Shown: positions 53,514 to 62,472 of the stretch, in pieces | How the letters are laid out: the number at the start of each line of letters is the position of its first letter | Numbering within the stretch: the first letter of the stretch is position 1 | NCBI RefSeq assembly: GCF_019711435.1 | Contig: NZ_JAIGNK010000003.1 | Coordinates: 372,001 to 436,000, forward strand | Source: Qipengyuania polymorpha | Lineage (GTDB): Bacteria > Pseudomonadota > Alphaproteobacteria > Sphingomonadales > Sphingomonadaceae | Length of the DNA: 64,000 nt | Reading direction: 5' to 3' | Program-made: the position numbers and the translations under genes | The notes under the pieces: generated by a model | What the model saw: only the letters and a program-made list of their open reading frames with translations | Database searches by the model: none | What the model was told of the DNA's origin: nothing

Positions 53514-55253
53514 TCAGCCCAAGAGCGCTTCGGTCGGGATCGCGTAGAGCGCCTCGCCGCCCGCCATGGCCGAGGCCTTGAGGCCTGACGCTTCAGGCAC
53601 GATACGGTCGAGGAAGAAGCGTACGCTGGCGGGCTTGGACTTGACCAATGCAGGCGCGTCGCCGCTCTCCACCGCGCGCAACTGGCGCAGCAGCTGCCAC
53701 CCGGCCGTTGCCACCGCCAGCATGGTGCAGAAGGCCACACTCCCGGCAAGACGGTCGTCAAGGCTGGCCTCGTTGCGCATCCATGCGACGACGTCGGCAC
53801 AATCGCGCGCCAAGGTAAGGAGGTGCGCCTCACCGCCGCATTCGCGCTCGATATCGGCAATCAGGCTGCCGATTGCCTCGCCATCGTGCAGGCCGAGCTT
53901 GCGGGTGACGAGGTCGGCGGCCTGGATACCGTTGGTGCCCTCGTAAATCGGGGCGATGCGCGAATCGCGCCAGTGCTGCGCCGCGCCGGTTTCCTCGACA
54001 AAGCCCATGCCGCCATGGACCTGCACGCCGAGACTGGCGACTTCGATGCCGATATCGGTGCCCCAGGCCTTGATGAGCGGCGTGAGGACCTCGCCGCGGG
54101 CCTTGGCGTTCTCGTCGCCCAGCACGCCGCGGTCGACCTGACCGGCGGTGTAATAGAGCAACGCGCGCGAGCCTTCGGTCAGTGCCTTCATGCGCAGGAG
54201 CATGCGGCGCACGTCGGGATGCTCGATAATCGACACAGGGTTCTTGTCGGGTGAGCCTGCGCGCGCCGACTGCACGCGCTCCTTCGCGTAATCCATCGCC
54301 TGCTGCGTGGCGCGCTCGCCGATTTGCACCCCTTGGTTTCCGACGTTGATGCGCGCGTTGTTCATCATCGTGAACATCGCCGCGAGGCCGCGATTCTCCG
54401 CGCCGACCAGTTCGCCGATGCACTCGTCGTTGTCGCCGTAGCTCATCACGCAGGTGGGCGATGCGTTGATGCCAAGCTTGTGCTCGAGGCTGACGCAGCG
54501 GACGTCGTTGCGCGGGCCGAGCGACCCATCCGGTTTCACATGATACTTGGGCACGGTAAAGAGCGAGATCCCGCGGCTGCCCTCGGGCGCATCGGGCAGG
54601 CGTGCGAGGACGAGGTGGATGATGTTCTCCGCCAGCTCGTGCTCACCCCAAGTTATGTAGATTTTTTGTCCCTTTATCAGGTATTTGCCCGCATGCTCGC
54701 CATCTTCGATGGGTTTCGCCGTGGTTCGCAGCGCGCCGACGTCGGACCCGGCCTGCGGCTCGGTCAGGTTCATCGTGCCCGACCACTTCCCGCTTACGAG
54801 GTCTGGGAGGTATTTCTGCTGCAATTCCTCCGAACCATGGTGCTCCAGCGCCTCGATCGCGCCGACGCTGAGCATCGGGAGCAGGTTGAACGCCATATTC
54901 GCGGTGCCAAGGTTTTCGAGCACGTTGCAGGCAAGCGTGAAGGGGAGACCCTGCCCGCCGAACTCTTCGGGGGAGGCGATCGCGTTCCAGCCCTGCTCGA
55001 CATAATGCGCATAGGCCTCGGCAAAGCCGTCCGGCAGGCGAACCACGCCGTTCTCCAGCTTTGCACCCTCGAGGTCGCCCACCCGGTTGAGCGGCGCGAA
55101 TTCACCGGCTGCGAATTGTCCTACGCCTTCGACGATGGCTTCGACCATATCGGGCTCGGCGGCAGCGAATTTCTCGGACGCGGCAAGCTCTTCGATGCCG
55201 GCGTTCACGCGGATGGCGAGCAACTGGTCCTGGGTGGCGGGAGTGTAGGTCAC
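53514..55253 (-). CDS. Acyl-CoA dehydrogenase, DmdC-like
   Basis: A 579-residue FAD enzyme with the extra C-terminal domain of DmdC-type acyl-CoA dehydrogenases. Segments are GTMNLTEPQAGSDVGALRTTA and KIYITWGEHELAENIIHLVLARL in the FAD-binding middle, then MNNARINVGNQGVQIGERATQQA, and VHGGMGFVEETGAAQHWRDSRIAPIYEGTNGIQAADLV, where the Glu of YEGTNGIQ is the usual base position. Substrates include methylmercaptopropionyl-CoA or other acyl-CoAs; which cannot be decided. No dmdB or dmdD lies next to it. Confidence 0.92.
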   Translation of the reverse strand: MTYTPATQDQLLAIRVNAGIEELAASEKFAAAEPDMVEAIVEGVGQFAAGEFAPLNRVGDLEGAKLENGVVRLPDGFAEAYAHYVEQGWNAIASPEEFGGQGLPFTLACNVLENLGTANMAFNLLPMLSVGAIEALEHHGSEELQQKYLPDLVSGKWSGTMNLTEPQAGSDVGALRTTAKPIEDGEHAGKYLIKGQKIYITWGEHELAENIIHLVLARLPDAPEGSRGISLFTVPKYHVKPDGSLGPRNDVRCVSLEHKLGINASPTCVMSYGDNDECIGELVGAENRGLAAMFTMMNNARINVGNQGVQIGERATQQAMDYAKERVQSARAGSPDKNPVSIIEHPDVRRMLLRMKALTEGSRALLYYTAGQVDRGVLGDENAKARGEVLTPLIKAWGTDIGIEVASLGVQVHGGMGFVEETGAAQHWRDSRIAPIYEGTNGIQAADLVTRKLGLHDGEAIGSLIADIERECGGEAHLLTLARDCADVVAWMRNEASLDDRLAGSVAFCTMLAVATAGWQLLRQLRAVESGDAPALVKSKPASVRFFLDRIVPEASGLKASAMAGGEALYAIPTEALLG

Positions 55254-55300
55254 GCGGATATCCTCTTGGCTTTACCTGCCCGCAGATATAGCGCGCAGGC

Positions 55301-56239
55301 ATGAGCGGCAAATACGCTACGGAAACGCTCGGCAGCGGCGAAGGGGGCCTCGCCCGTGCAGGCGAAATCCTGCGGGGCGGCGGGCTGGTGGCCGTCCCGA
55401 CCGAGACGGTTTACGGACTCGCGGCGCGTGCCGATGACGATGCGGCGGTTGCGCGTATTTACGAGGCCAAGGGACGGCCAAGCTTCAACCCTTTGATTGT
55501 CCACGTTTCCTCGCTCGATGCGGCGAGGCAGCTTGCGGATTTCTCGCCAGAGGCGGAGCGACTGGCACAGGAGTACTGGCCCGGGCCGCTGACGCTCGTC
55601 CTGCCGCGCCGCAAGGACGCCAGGCTGGCCGAAGCCGTGACGGCAGGGCTGGGCACCGTGGCAATTCGCATGCCGAATCATTCGGTTATGCGCGAAATTT
55701 TGAGCAGCCTCGACTTTCCGCTCGCGGCGCCATCGGCCAACCGCAGTGGCTTCATCAGTCCTACCAGCGCCGCGCATGTGCTGGCGTCGCTCGACGGGCG
55801 CATCGATGCCGTCATCGATGGCGGAGAGTGCGAACGCGGCCTCGAATCGACGATTATCGCGGTGCGCGAGGGTGGAGCGCTCGAGCAACTGCGCCCGGGG
55901 CCGCTCGACTTCGAGAGCCTCTCCGAGGCGGCGACACAAGGAGGCCGGATCGAGGCGCCGGGGCAGCTTGCGAGCCATTACGCGCCGGGCAAGCCGGTGC
56001 GCCTCGACGTCATCCGCAGTGTGGAGGACGAATTTTACATTGGTTTCGGGGAAGTTGCGGGCGATTGCTCGCTCTCGCTCGAAGGCAATCTGGAGGAGGC
56101 GGCGTCACGGCTCTATGCCTGCCTGCACCTGGGGGCTCAGTCCGAAAAGCCGCGCATCGCCATCGCGCCCGTCCCCGATTCGGGGCTGGGCCGGGCCATC
56201 AACGATCGCCTCAGGCGCGCTGCCACGCCGGCAGGTTAA
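55301..56239 (+). CDS. Threonylcarbamoyl-AMP synthase Sua5
   Basis: A 312-residue Sua5-type enzyme for tRNA t6A37. The YrdC-like domain (residues 1-205) has GGLVAVPTETVYGLAARADDDAAVARIYEAKGRPSFNPLIVHV, EYWPGPLTLVLPR and AAPSANRSGFISPTSAAHV. The extra C-terminal Sua5 domain begins near residue 230, distinguishing it from the shorter TsaC. It starts 47 bp from the divergent acyl-CoA dehydrogenase gene. The stop overlaps that of a convergent lipoprotein gene by 4 nt. Confidence 0.94.
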   Translation: MSGKYATETLGSGEGGLARAGEILRGGGLVAVPTETVYGLAARADDDAAVARIYEAKGRPSFNPLIVHVSSLDAARQLADFSPEAERLAQEYWPGPLTLVLPRRKDARLAEAVTAGLGTVAIRMPNHSVMREILSSLDFPLAAPSANRSGFISPTSAAHVLASLDGRIDAVIDGGECERGLESTIIAVREGGALEQLRPGPLDFESLSEAATQGGRIEAPGQLASHYAPGKPVRLDVIRSVEDEFYIGFGEVAGDCSLSLEGNLEEAASRLYACLHLGAQSEKPRIAIAPVPDSGLGRAINDRLRRAATPAG

Positions 56240-56565
56240 CCGTCCTCCGGCTCCACCGGGATCGTGGGGATGATTTGCTGCATCTGCGCATAGGTCTCGC
56301 GCGCTTCGTCGCAGGCGCGGCGATTGCCCTCGTGGCACTTGTCGAGTTGCTTGTCGTACTGGCGCTCGAGCTTGGCGAGTTGCTCCTCGCGGCGGCGAAT
56401 TTCCCGGCCACGCTTCTCGTCCGCTTCGGACTGGCTGGTGGTGGCAAGGTCCACGCCCTTGCTGACGACCTTTACCGGCGCGGTCACGACATCGGCGACA
56501 GTGCTGATACAGCCGGAGACGAGAAAAGCGGAAGCGGGTACAAAAAAGAGGGCCAGGCGGCGCAC
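56236..56565 (-). CDS. Small lipoprotein with coiled coil
   Basis: A 109-residue protein with lipobox FLVSGCIS. The mature part begins TVADVVTAPVKVVSKGVDLATTSQSEADEKR, then a charged helical coiled-coil-like stretch (RRREEQLAKLERQYDKQLDKC) with two cysteines in KCHEGNRRACDEAR that could pair. The family occurs in sphingomonads without a known function. It reads left, away from the DUF2807 gene. Confidence 0.82.
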   Translation of the reverse strand: MRRLALFFVPASAFLVSGCISTVADVVTAPVKVVSKGVDLATTSQSEADEKRGREIRRREEQLAKLERQYDKQLDKCHEGNRRACDEARETYAQMQQIIPTIPVEPEDG

Positions 56566-56626
56566 GGGGGAATTCCTTTCGTGCGGCCACCTAGCCCTGT
56601 TGGTGTGAAAACTCGATTAATCCGGC

Positions 56627-57430
56627 TCAGGGGGCCGGGGGTGCATCCGGTGCTTCGGGCGTCTCCGGAGCGCTTGCCTTGTCAGATTTGGCAGTCGAGC
56701 CACCGCGGCACCTCAACTTGCCCGAGCCCATCGACTGGACGGTGCAATCCGCGTTGCCAATAACGGTGACGGTGCCGGAGCCCATGATCGACGCCTCGAC
56801 CCGGCCGTCCGAAGCGAATTCGGCGTCGCCCGAGCCTGCGACCGTGACATCTGCACGCCCGGTCTTGAGGGCAGCCAGACGGCCCGAACCCGACCCGGCA
56901 ATGGTGAGGTCGAGACGGTCGACTTCACCGCCTGCTTCCAGATTGCCCGAGCCGGCGATGGTGAGGTCGAGCTGGTTGGCAGTGATCGTGCCGACCTTGG
57001 CAGAGCCCGAGCCTGCAATGGTCACATCGGACTGGCCATCCATCGCGTCGGCTTCGACAGTGCCCGATCCGGCGAGGACGATGGCGGTCAGGCTGGGCAT
57101 GGTAAGGCGCACCGTAGCCGTCCCGATATTCCGGTCGGCATCGCGGTCGCGCATGATACCGAGAGCGCCGTCATCGAGGGTAAAGCGAAGCGCGTCGACG
57201 GCCTCCTGGTCGCCCGATACGTCGATCGTGAGGGCATCGCCGCGAGTGACGACGACATTGTCAGGCCCTGCGAGGACGATTTCGCTCGGCGCTTCGCCGC
57301 CCTGGTCGAGTTCGGCAAGGGGAACGCCCTTGCTGTCGCCGATGGTGATGTTGCCGTTGCATCCGGCGAGGAGAGCGCCTGCAGCCAGTGCCGCGAGCGG
57401 GGCCACGCCCTTCAATACCTTGTGGATCAT
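56627..57430 (-). CDS. DUF2807 (GIN domain) lipoprotein
   Basis: A 267-residue envelope lipoprotein (lipobox LLAGCNG). The DUF2807 domain is a stack of short beta repeats, shown by recurrent VLAGSGTV, TIAGSGSA, TIAGSGNL, TIAGSGSG and TVAGSGDA every 15-20 residues, typical of a right-handed beta-solenoid. The tail is Ala/Pro/Glu-rich. The AAAGGA before the ATG at 57430 fixes the start. Such proteins may be adhesins or surface binders. Confidence 0.9.
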   Translation of the reverse strand: MIHKVLKGVAPLAALAAGALLAGCNGNITIGDSKGVPLAELDQGGEAPSEIVLAGPDNVVVTRGDALTIDVSGDQEAVDALRFTLDDGALGIMRDRDADRNIGTATVRLTMPSLTAIVLAGSGTVEADAMDGQSDVTIAGSGSAKVGTITANQLDLTIAGSGNLEAGGEVDRLDLTIAGSGSGRLAALKTGRADVTVAGSGDAEFASDGRVEASIMGSGTVTVIGNADCTVQSMGSGKLRCRGGSTAKSDKASAPETPEAPDAPPAP

Positions 57431-57510
57431 GCCTTGTCCTTTCCTGTCGCCGAATTGGCTTGGCGTATTGGTGACATAATACGGCACGCACCTAAGTTCA
57501 ACCCGCAGCA

Positions 57511-57540
57511 AAGGGGCCACCCCTTGCGGAGCGGCCCCTT
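57511..57540 (-). terminator. Possible terminator after carD
   Basis: AAGGGGCC and GGCCCCTT pair perfectly around a 14-nt loop in the gap between carD and the DUF2807 gene. The minus-strand tail is only CCCCTTTGC, so it is a weak intrinsic terminator at best. Confidence 0.55.
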
Positions 57541-57567
57541 CGTCGAATGCTGTAAGCGGTTTGTCGC

Positions 57568-58101
57568 TCAGGCTTCTTCGGTGTTCTCGTAATACTGCGG
57601 CGCATGTTCGCGCAGCACGTCGAGGATTTTTTCGAGAGCGGTGGGCTCGTCGGTCTTTTCCATCGCGGCCAATTCGCGAGCGAGGCGGCTGGAGGCCGCT
57701 TCGAAAATCTGACGCTCCGAATAGCTCTGTTCGGGCTGGTCATCGGGGCGGAAGAGGTCGCGCGTCACTTCGGCAATCAGGACGATTTCGCCCGAATTGA
57801 TCTTCGCTTCATATTCCTGCGCGCGGCGGCTCCACATCGTGCGCTTGACCTTGGGCTTGCCCTTCAGGGTTTCCATCGCTTCCTTCAGGGTCTTGTCCGA
57901 GGACAGCTTGCGCATGCCGATCGATTCGACCTTGTTGACCGGTACGCGCAGCGTCATGCGCTCTTTCTCGAAGCGGAGGACATAGAGGTCGAGCTGCATA
58001 CCGGCGATTTCCTCGCTCTGCAGTTCGATGACACGGCCCACGCCGTGCTTGGGGTAGACAACATAATCGCCAACGTCGAAGGCGTCTGCCTTGCTCGCCA
58101 T
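57568..58101 (-). CDS. CarD-family transcription factor (CdnL)
   Basis: A 177-residue RNA-polymerase-binding factor. The N-terminal Tudor-like domain has DVGDYVVYPKHGVGRVIELQSEEIAG and YVLRFEKERMTLRVPVNKVESIGMRKL; the C-terminal helical domain carries KVKRTMWSRRAQEYEAKINSG, with the tryptophan that stabilises the promoter open complex. CdnL supports transcription of rRNA and other growth genes. About 180 bp upstream are free of genes and must contain its promoter. Confidence 0.94.
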   Translation of the reverse strand: MASKADAFDVGDYVVYPKHGVGRVIELQSEEIAGMQLDLYVLRFEKERMTLRVPVNKVESIGMRKLSSDKTLKEAMETLKGKPKVKRTMWSRRAQEYEAKINSGEIVLIAEVTRDLFRPDDQPEQSYSERQIFEAASSRLARELAAMEKTDEPTALEKILDVLREHAPQYYENTEEA

Positions 58102-58280
58102 GCATCAATCCTTTCGTCGGAGCCGTGCGGGGGGATGCAGCGTCACAAAACTTCCTGTCCGCGCCCCGAATTCGGTGCGCGGGAGATGTCTTCTTGTGGT
58201 GCTGCTAGCTTGACGGCCCTTTCAATTCTCACATCTGCGCCGGCAGGGACCGGTGCAGTTGTTGCATTATATAGCACAAC

Positions 58281-59105
58281 CTAGCGATTATTGCGAGTCT
58301 TCGCAGTTTCCGGCCCCTCTTCGTCCTTACCGGAAGCTTTCACGGCCGCGTATTCCGCGCCAAGCAGGAGCAGCAGCGCGCTGGCGTAGAACCATGTGAT
58401 GAGCACCACGACAGCGCCGAGCGAGCCATAGGTCGCGTTGTAACTCCCGAAATTCGCCGCATAAAAGGCGAAGGCAGCGGTGGCCGCCAGCCAACCGGCG
58501 GCAAACAGCAGCGCTCCCGGGAGGATAACGCGCCAAGCGGGTTCCGGCTTATTGGGCGCAAAGCGGTAGAGCAGCGCCGCGCCGCCGGTCGCCGCGAGAA
58601 GGAGGACTAGGAAGCTTGCGAGCGCGCCTATCGGCCCAGCAAGGACCGCCAGCGTCGTGCTGATTCCCCCGAGGGCGACGAGGCCGATAATACCAGCGAG
58701 AGTGATGGCGAGCGCAACGAGATTCCCCCTCACGAAGCCGCGCGCCTCGCCTGCATGGAAAGCGATGTTCAGCCCCATCATCAAAGCCCGCGCCCCATTG
58801 CGTGCGCCCCAAAGCGCGATGCCCAGGGCGACGAGCAGGCCCAGCCCCTGTGCCCCGGCAGCTCCTTCGCTGACATTGCGCAGCTGGTCACCAATTATCT
58901 CAGCGGCCGCGGCGGGCAGGTTGGCGGAAAGCGCCTCGATATGTCCCGCCACCGTTTCGGGGTCGGCAAACACGCCATAGCCCAGCACTAGCGCGCCGAG
59001 CGCAGGGACCAGCGCGAGCAGCGCGTAATGCGCGATGCCTGCAGCAATCAGCGAGATGTTATCATCCGAGCCAGCGGCCCAGGCGGCTTTCAGGTCGGAT
59101 AGCAC
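58281..59105 (-). CDS. YihY/UPF0761 family membrane protein
   Basis: A 274-residue protein with about six transmembrane helices. Family segments are LKAAWAAGSDDNISLIAAGIAHYALLALVPALGALVLGYGVF, GIALWGARNGARALMMGLNIAF and FGSYNATYGSLGAVVVLITWFYASALLLLLGAEYAAV. The family was once called RNase BN; it is now thought to be a membrane transporter or envelope protein. The GTG at 59105 is chosen because an earlier start would overlap the ferredoxin gene by 74 nt. A charged tail ends the protein. Confidence 0.88.
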   Translation of the reverse strand: MLSDLKAAWAAGSDDNISLIAAGIAHYALLALVPALGALVLGYGVFADPETVAGHIEALSANLPAAAAEIIGDQLRNVSEGAAGAQGLGLLVALGIALWGARNGARALMMGLNIAFHAGEARGFVRGNLVALAITLAGIIGLVALGGISTTLAVLAGPIGALASFLVLLLAATGGAALLYRFAPNKPEPAWRVILPGALLFAAGWLAATAAFAFYAANFGSYNATYGSLGAVVVLITWFYASALLLLLGAEYAAVKASGKDEEGPETAKTRNNR

Positions 59106-59118
59106 CCGTCCGGCGCGA

Positions 59119-59457
59119 TCAGTCGCCTTCGCCGGGTTCGGGGCTGAAGTATTTGTCGAACTTGCCCTCTTCGCCCTTGTGCTCGTCGGCATCGGCGGGC
59201 GGTTCCTTCTGGCTCGTAATGTTCGGCCATTCGGCGCTGAACTTGGTGTTCAGCTCGAGCCATTTCTCGAGATTGTCCTCGGTATCGGGGAGGATAGCCT
59301 CGGCCGGGCATTCGGGTTCGCACACGCCGCAATCGATGCATTCCGACGGGTTGATGACGAGCATGTTCTCGCCCTCGTAGAAGCAGTCGACCGGGCAGAC
59401 CTCGACGCAGTCGGTGTATTTGCATTTGATGCAGGCGTCGGTGACGACATAGGTCAT
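59119..59457 (-). CDS. fdxA: 7Fe ferredoxin FdxA
   Basis: A 112-residue seven-iron ferredoxin. Ligands follow the Azotobacter FdI pattern: Cys9, Cys17 and Cys50 for [3Fe-4S], and Cys21, Cys40, Cys43 and Cys46 for [4Fe-4S] ([19 protein letters not shown] and [14 protein letters not shown]). The C-terminal half is acidic. It lies in a leftward cluster with an S4 protein and a helicase, a linkage I recall from other alphaproteobacteria next to carD. It probably supplies low-potential electrons. Confidence 0.96.
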   Translation of the reverse strand: MTYVVTDACIKCKYTDCVEVCPVDCFYEGENMLVINPSECIDCGVCEPECPAEAILPDTEDNLEKWLELNTKFSAEWPNITSQKEPPADADEHKGEEGKFDKYFSPEPGEGD

Positions 59458-59506
59458 GGAGCGAAGTGTCCCTCTCAGAAGTGTTGTGCTGCGCTGCTAT
59501 GGCTAT

Positions 59507-59764
59507 TCATGCGCCGGGGTCAAGTTCCCGATAACATTCTTGCGCCTCGCGCGGTGGCCCGCGGCGCTCGGGCAGGGTGAGCACTTCGACCAGCTTGACC
59601 CCGTTCCCGATGGGTAGGGTGAGGACATCACCCGTCGCGACATCACGGCTGGCGCGGAGCACGCGTTCGCCGTTCTTGCGGATATGGCCTTCCTCGATGA
59701 GCTTGCGGGCCGCGCTGCGGGTGCGCACGAAGCGCAGGAAACAGAGCAGGCGGTCGAGCCTCAA
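59507..59764 (-). CDS. S4-domain RNA-binding protein (Hsp15-like)
   Basis: An 85-residue protein with an S4 domain: MRLDRLLCFLRFVRTRSAARKLIEEGHIRKNGERVLRASRDVATGDVLTL. Hsp15-type proteins bind 50S subunits carrying stalled peptidyl-tRNA; that function is inferred from the family. It begins one base after the helicase stop codon and reads in the same direction. Confidence 0.9.
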   Translation of the reverse strand: MRLDRLLCFLRFVRTRSAARKLIEEGHIRKNGERVLRASRDVATGDVLTLPIGNGVKLVEVLTLPERRGPPREAQECYRELDPGA

Positions 59765-59765
59765 C

Positions 59766-62279
59766 TTACCCCTGCTTCATCAAGTCGGCGAGACCGGCAA
59801 AGGCGCTGCCTTCGCGCGGAGCCTGCTGGCGGGCAGGCTGTTGCCGTTCCTGCTTGCGGCGCGAGGGGCGCCATTCCCAGCTGTCGGGGCGGGGCGGACC
59901 GAAAGCGCCCTCGGCAAGCGGCTTTGCGCGCTGGACGCGGAAACCGGCCTGGCCGAGCAGGCGCTCGGCGTTCTTCTCTTCCAGCCCGATGGAGATGGGC
60001 AGCGCGAGGTCGAGGCGGAACTTGCGGCTCTTGTCGGCCTTGGCGCGCGCCTCGTGCGCGGCGCGGAAGATTTTCTCGGCGAGGTCGAGCCGGATGGCCT
60101 GCGAGCCTGCATGGCGATAGCCGGCGGGGAGCTTCTTCGCGTCGGGAATGACCGGCAGCATCGCTTCCTGCAGCGGGCGGCGGTCGATGCCGAGCTGGCT
60201 GAGGAGCTGGCGCGGGGCGGGCTTCAGCAGCATGGGCGCGAAAATGTCGAGCGCGCCGAAGGTCACGCCAATCTTGCGCAGGAACGGGCGCATTTCCTTG
60301 GGCAAATGCTCGATGCCCGCCTTTTCGCGGGTCACGAAGCCGTGTCCGGCAATGAGGTTCAAGAGCAGCGCGCGCGCCTGGCTACCTGCCTCAGGATTGG
60401 CCGAGGCGATATGCATGCGCCGTAGGGGCTCGAGCGGCTCGAGCGTCTTGTCGAGCCATGCGTCGAGCGCGTCCATCAGTGCCTTCTTCGCATTGTCCGG
60501 AAGGAGCAGCACCTCGCGCGAAGGTTCGAGCGCGGGTTTCACCTGCCCGTCGCGCGGCTGCAGTTTTGCCAGCATCTGGCCATTCCAGCGGATGGCACCG
60601 CGGGAAAGCTCGATATCGGCAAGGTCCGATGCCGCCAGCTTTTCCGCCTTTTCGCCAAGGATGCGCGGAAGGGCCTTTTCGGCCGCAGCAAGCAGCATCT
60701 TGCGGTCGGCATGGTTTGCCGCCGGGTCGACTTCGAAGCGGAAGCCCTCGACCTTACCCAGCGCCTCGTCCTCGACCAGCAGCGTGCCGTCTTCGGCGAG
60801 CGTGATGGGGAGCATGGAGGCGTCCTGTCCCAGCGATTTCATCAGTATGGCAGTCCTTCGGTTCACGAATCTTTCGGTCAGCCGCGCGTGGAGCGCATCC
60901 GACAATTTGGCTTCAACCCCACGGGCGCGCGCCGCCATTTCGTCACGGGCGAGCACCCAGTCGGGCCGCTGGCAGATATAGGCCCAGCTGCGGATGGCGG
61001 CAATTCGCCCCTGCAGGGTGTCGATATCGCCGCTTACATTGTCCAGTTCGGAAATGCGCGCGGCCACGTAATCTGCGCCAATATAGCCCTGGCTCAGATC
61101 CTGCCACAGCCGTGCGACGAAGCGGGCGTGCACGTCGGGGCCGCGCGCGCGGAAATCGGGGAGCGAGCAGGTCTCCCAGAAGCGTCGTACCATGCCCGGC
61201 CCGCGGACGTTGGCGGCAACCGGCTCGTCGGCAAGGCGTTTGAGGGTGGCGAGGTCGATGGCCTCAGGCGCCAGGCGCAATGCCTCATGCTCCGGCGGGC
61301 TTTCGAGGTCCGCAATCAGGACCCCGAGCGAATCGAAGCCCGGCTCCGGCTCGCGCCAGAACAGCTTGGTGATGGGAGCAAAACGATGCTCCTCGATGGC
61401 GTAGACTTCCTCGTCGGTGAATTCGGGGGCGGGACCCGCTTTGCCGCCCGCGCCAGCAAGCGTGCCGAAGGTCCCGTCGCGCTGGTGGCGACCTGCGCGC
61501 CCGGCAATCTGCGCCATCTCGGCCGGGAACAGCCGCCGCATCCGCACGCCGTCGAATTTGGACAGGCCCGCAAAGGCGACATGGTTGATGTCGAGATTGA
61601 GCCCCATGCCGATGGCATCGGTGGCGACGATATAGTCCACCTCACCATTCTGGAACAGTTCGACCTGCTTGTTGCGCGTTTCCGGTGAAAGTGCGCCCAT
61701 GACCACGCCCGCCCCGCCGCGGAACCGCCGCAGCATTTCCGCAACCGCATAGACCTGCTCCGCGCTGAAGGCGACGATGGCGCTCCTTGGCGGCAGGCGC
61801 GATAGTTTGCGCGGGCCGATATGGGTGAGGGTGGAGAAACGCGGTCGCTCCGAAACCTCGACGCCCGGTATCAGCGCCTTCACCATCGGCTCCAGTGTCG
61901 CAGAGCCGAGCAGCATGGTCTCCTCGCGGCCCCGCGCATTGAGCAGCCGGTCGGTGAAGACATGGCCCCGCTCGCGGTCCGAGGCCAGCTGCGCCTCGTC
62001 CAGCGCCACAAAGGCGCGCTCGTTTGCACTCCGGGGCATCGCCTCGACGGTGCAGCACAGATAGCGCGCATCGGGTGGCTCGATGCGCTGTTCGCCGGTG
62101 ATGAGCGCGACCTGCTTCTCGCCCTTGATCGCGACCACGCGGTCGTAGACTTCACGCGCGAGCAGGCGCAGCGGAAAGCCCATCGCCCCGCTCGAATGCG
62201 CGCAAAGGCGTTCGATGGCGAGATGGGTCTTGCCGGTGTTGGTGGGTCCGAGGACCGCCTTGACGGAGGCGTCGTTCAC
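59766..62279 (-). CDS. SUV3-like superfamily 2 helicase
   Basis: An 837-residue SF2 helicase resembling mitochondrial SUV3. Walker A is VLGPTNTGKTHLAIERL; motif II has FVALDEAQLASDRERGH; motif III is LLGSATLEP; motif VI region is MAQIAGRAGRHQRDGTFGTLA. A long C-terminal part (from about 350) ends in a basic, Gln/Arg-rich tail (SRRKQERQQPARQQAPREG). SUV3 proteins act in RNA turnover; the bacterial partner is unknown. It is divergent from the M23 peptidase gene and followed by the S4 gene. Confidence 0.93.
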   Translation of the reverse strand: MNDASVKAVLGPTNTGKTHLAIERLCAHSSGAMGFPLRLLAREVYDRVVAIKGEKQVALITGEQRIEPPDARYLCCTVEAMPRSANERAFVALDEAQLASDRERGHVFTDRLLNARGREETMLLGSATLEPMVKALIPGVEVSERPRFSTLTHIGPRKLSRLPPRSAIVAFSAEQVYAVAEMLRRFRGGAGVVMGALSPETRNKQVELFQNGEVDYIVATDAIGMGLNLDINHVAFAGLSKFDGVRMRRLFPAEMAQIAGRAGRHQRDGTFGTLAGAGGKAGPAPEFTDEEVYAIEEHRFAPITKLFWREPEPGFDSLGVLIADLESPPEHEALRLAPEAIDLATLKRLADEPVAANVRGPGMVRRFWETCSLPDFRARGPDVHARFVARLWQDLSQGYIGADYVAARISELDNVSGDIDTLQGRIAAIRSWAYICQRPDWVLARDEMAARARGVEAKLSDALHARLTERFVNRRTAILMKSLGQDASMLPITLAEDGTLLVEDEALGKVEGFRFEVDPAANHADRKMLLAAAEKALPRILGEKAEKLAASDLADIELSRGAIRWNGQMLAKLQPRDGQVKPALEPSREVLLLPDNAKKALMDALDAWLDKTLEPLEPLRRMHIASANPEAGSQARALLLNLIAGHGFVTREKAGIEHLPKEMRPFLRKIGVTFGALDIFAPMLLKPAPRQLLSQLGIDRRPLQEAMLPVIPDAKKLPAGYRHAGSQAIRLDLAEKIFRAAHEARAKADKSRKFRLDLALPISIGLEEKNAERLLGQAGFRVQRAKPLAEGAFGPPRPDSWEWRPSRRKQERQQPARQQAPREGSAFAGLADLMKQG

Positions 62280-62472
62280 ATTTGCCTAGGTGGCAGCGCG
62301 GGCTGCAAGGTGCAACCATCCGCCGAAATCCGCCCACGGTTCGTCGCTCAGGAGACTCGCCCTGTCGACGGTTAAGACGAATTTCACTTTGTTTGTCTAT
62401 CAATTCGGGCAATCAGGACGAAACGTGCGACGGGCAGGGTCTTGTCGGACAATCGAAAGACGAGGGGCACAA

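Noticed and set aside
53514..55253. Complete DMSP demethylation locus
   Set aside because: Only a DmdC-like acyl-CoA dehydrogenase is present; no dmdA, dmdB or dmdD gene adjoins it, so the substrate stays open.
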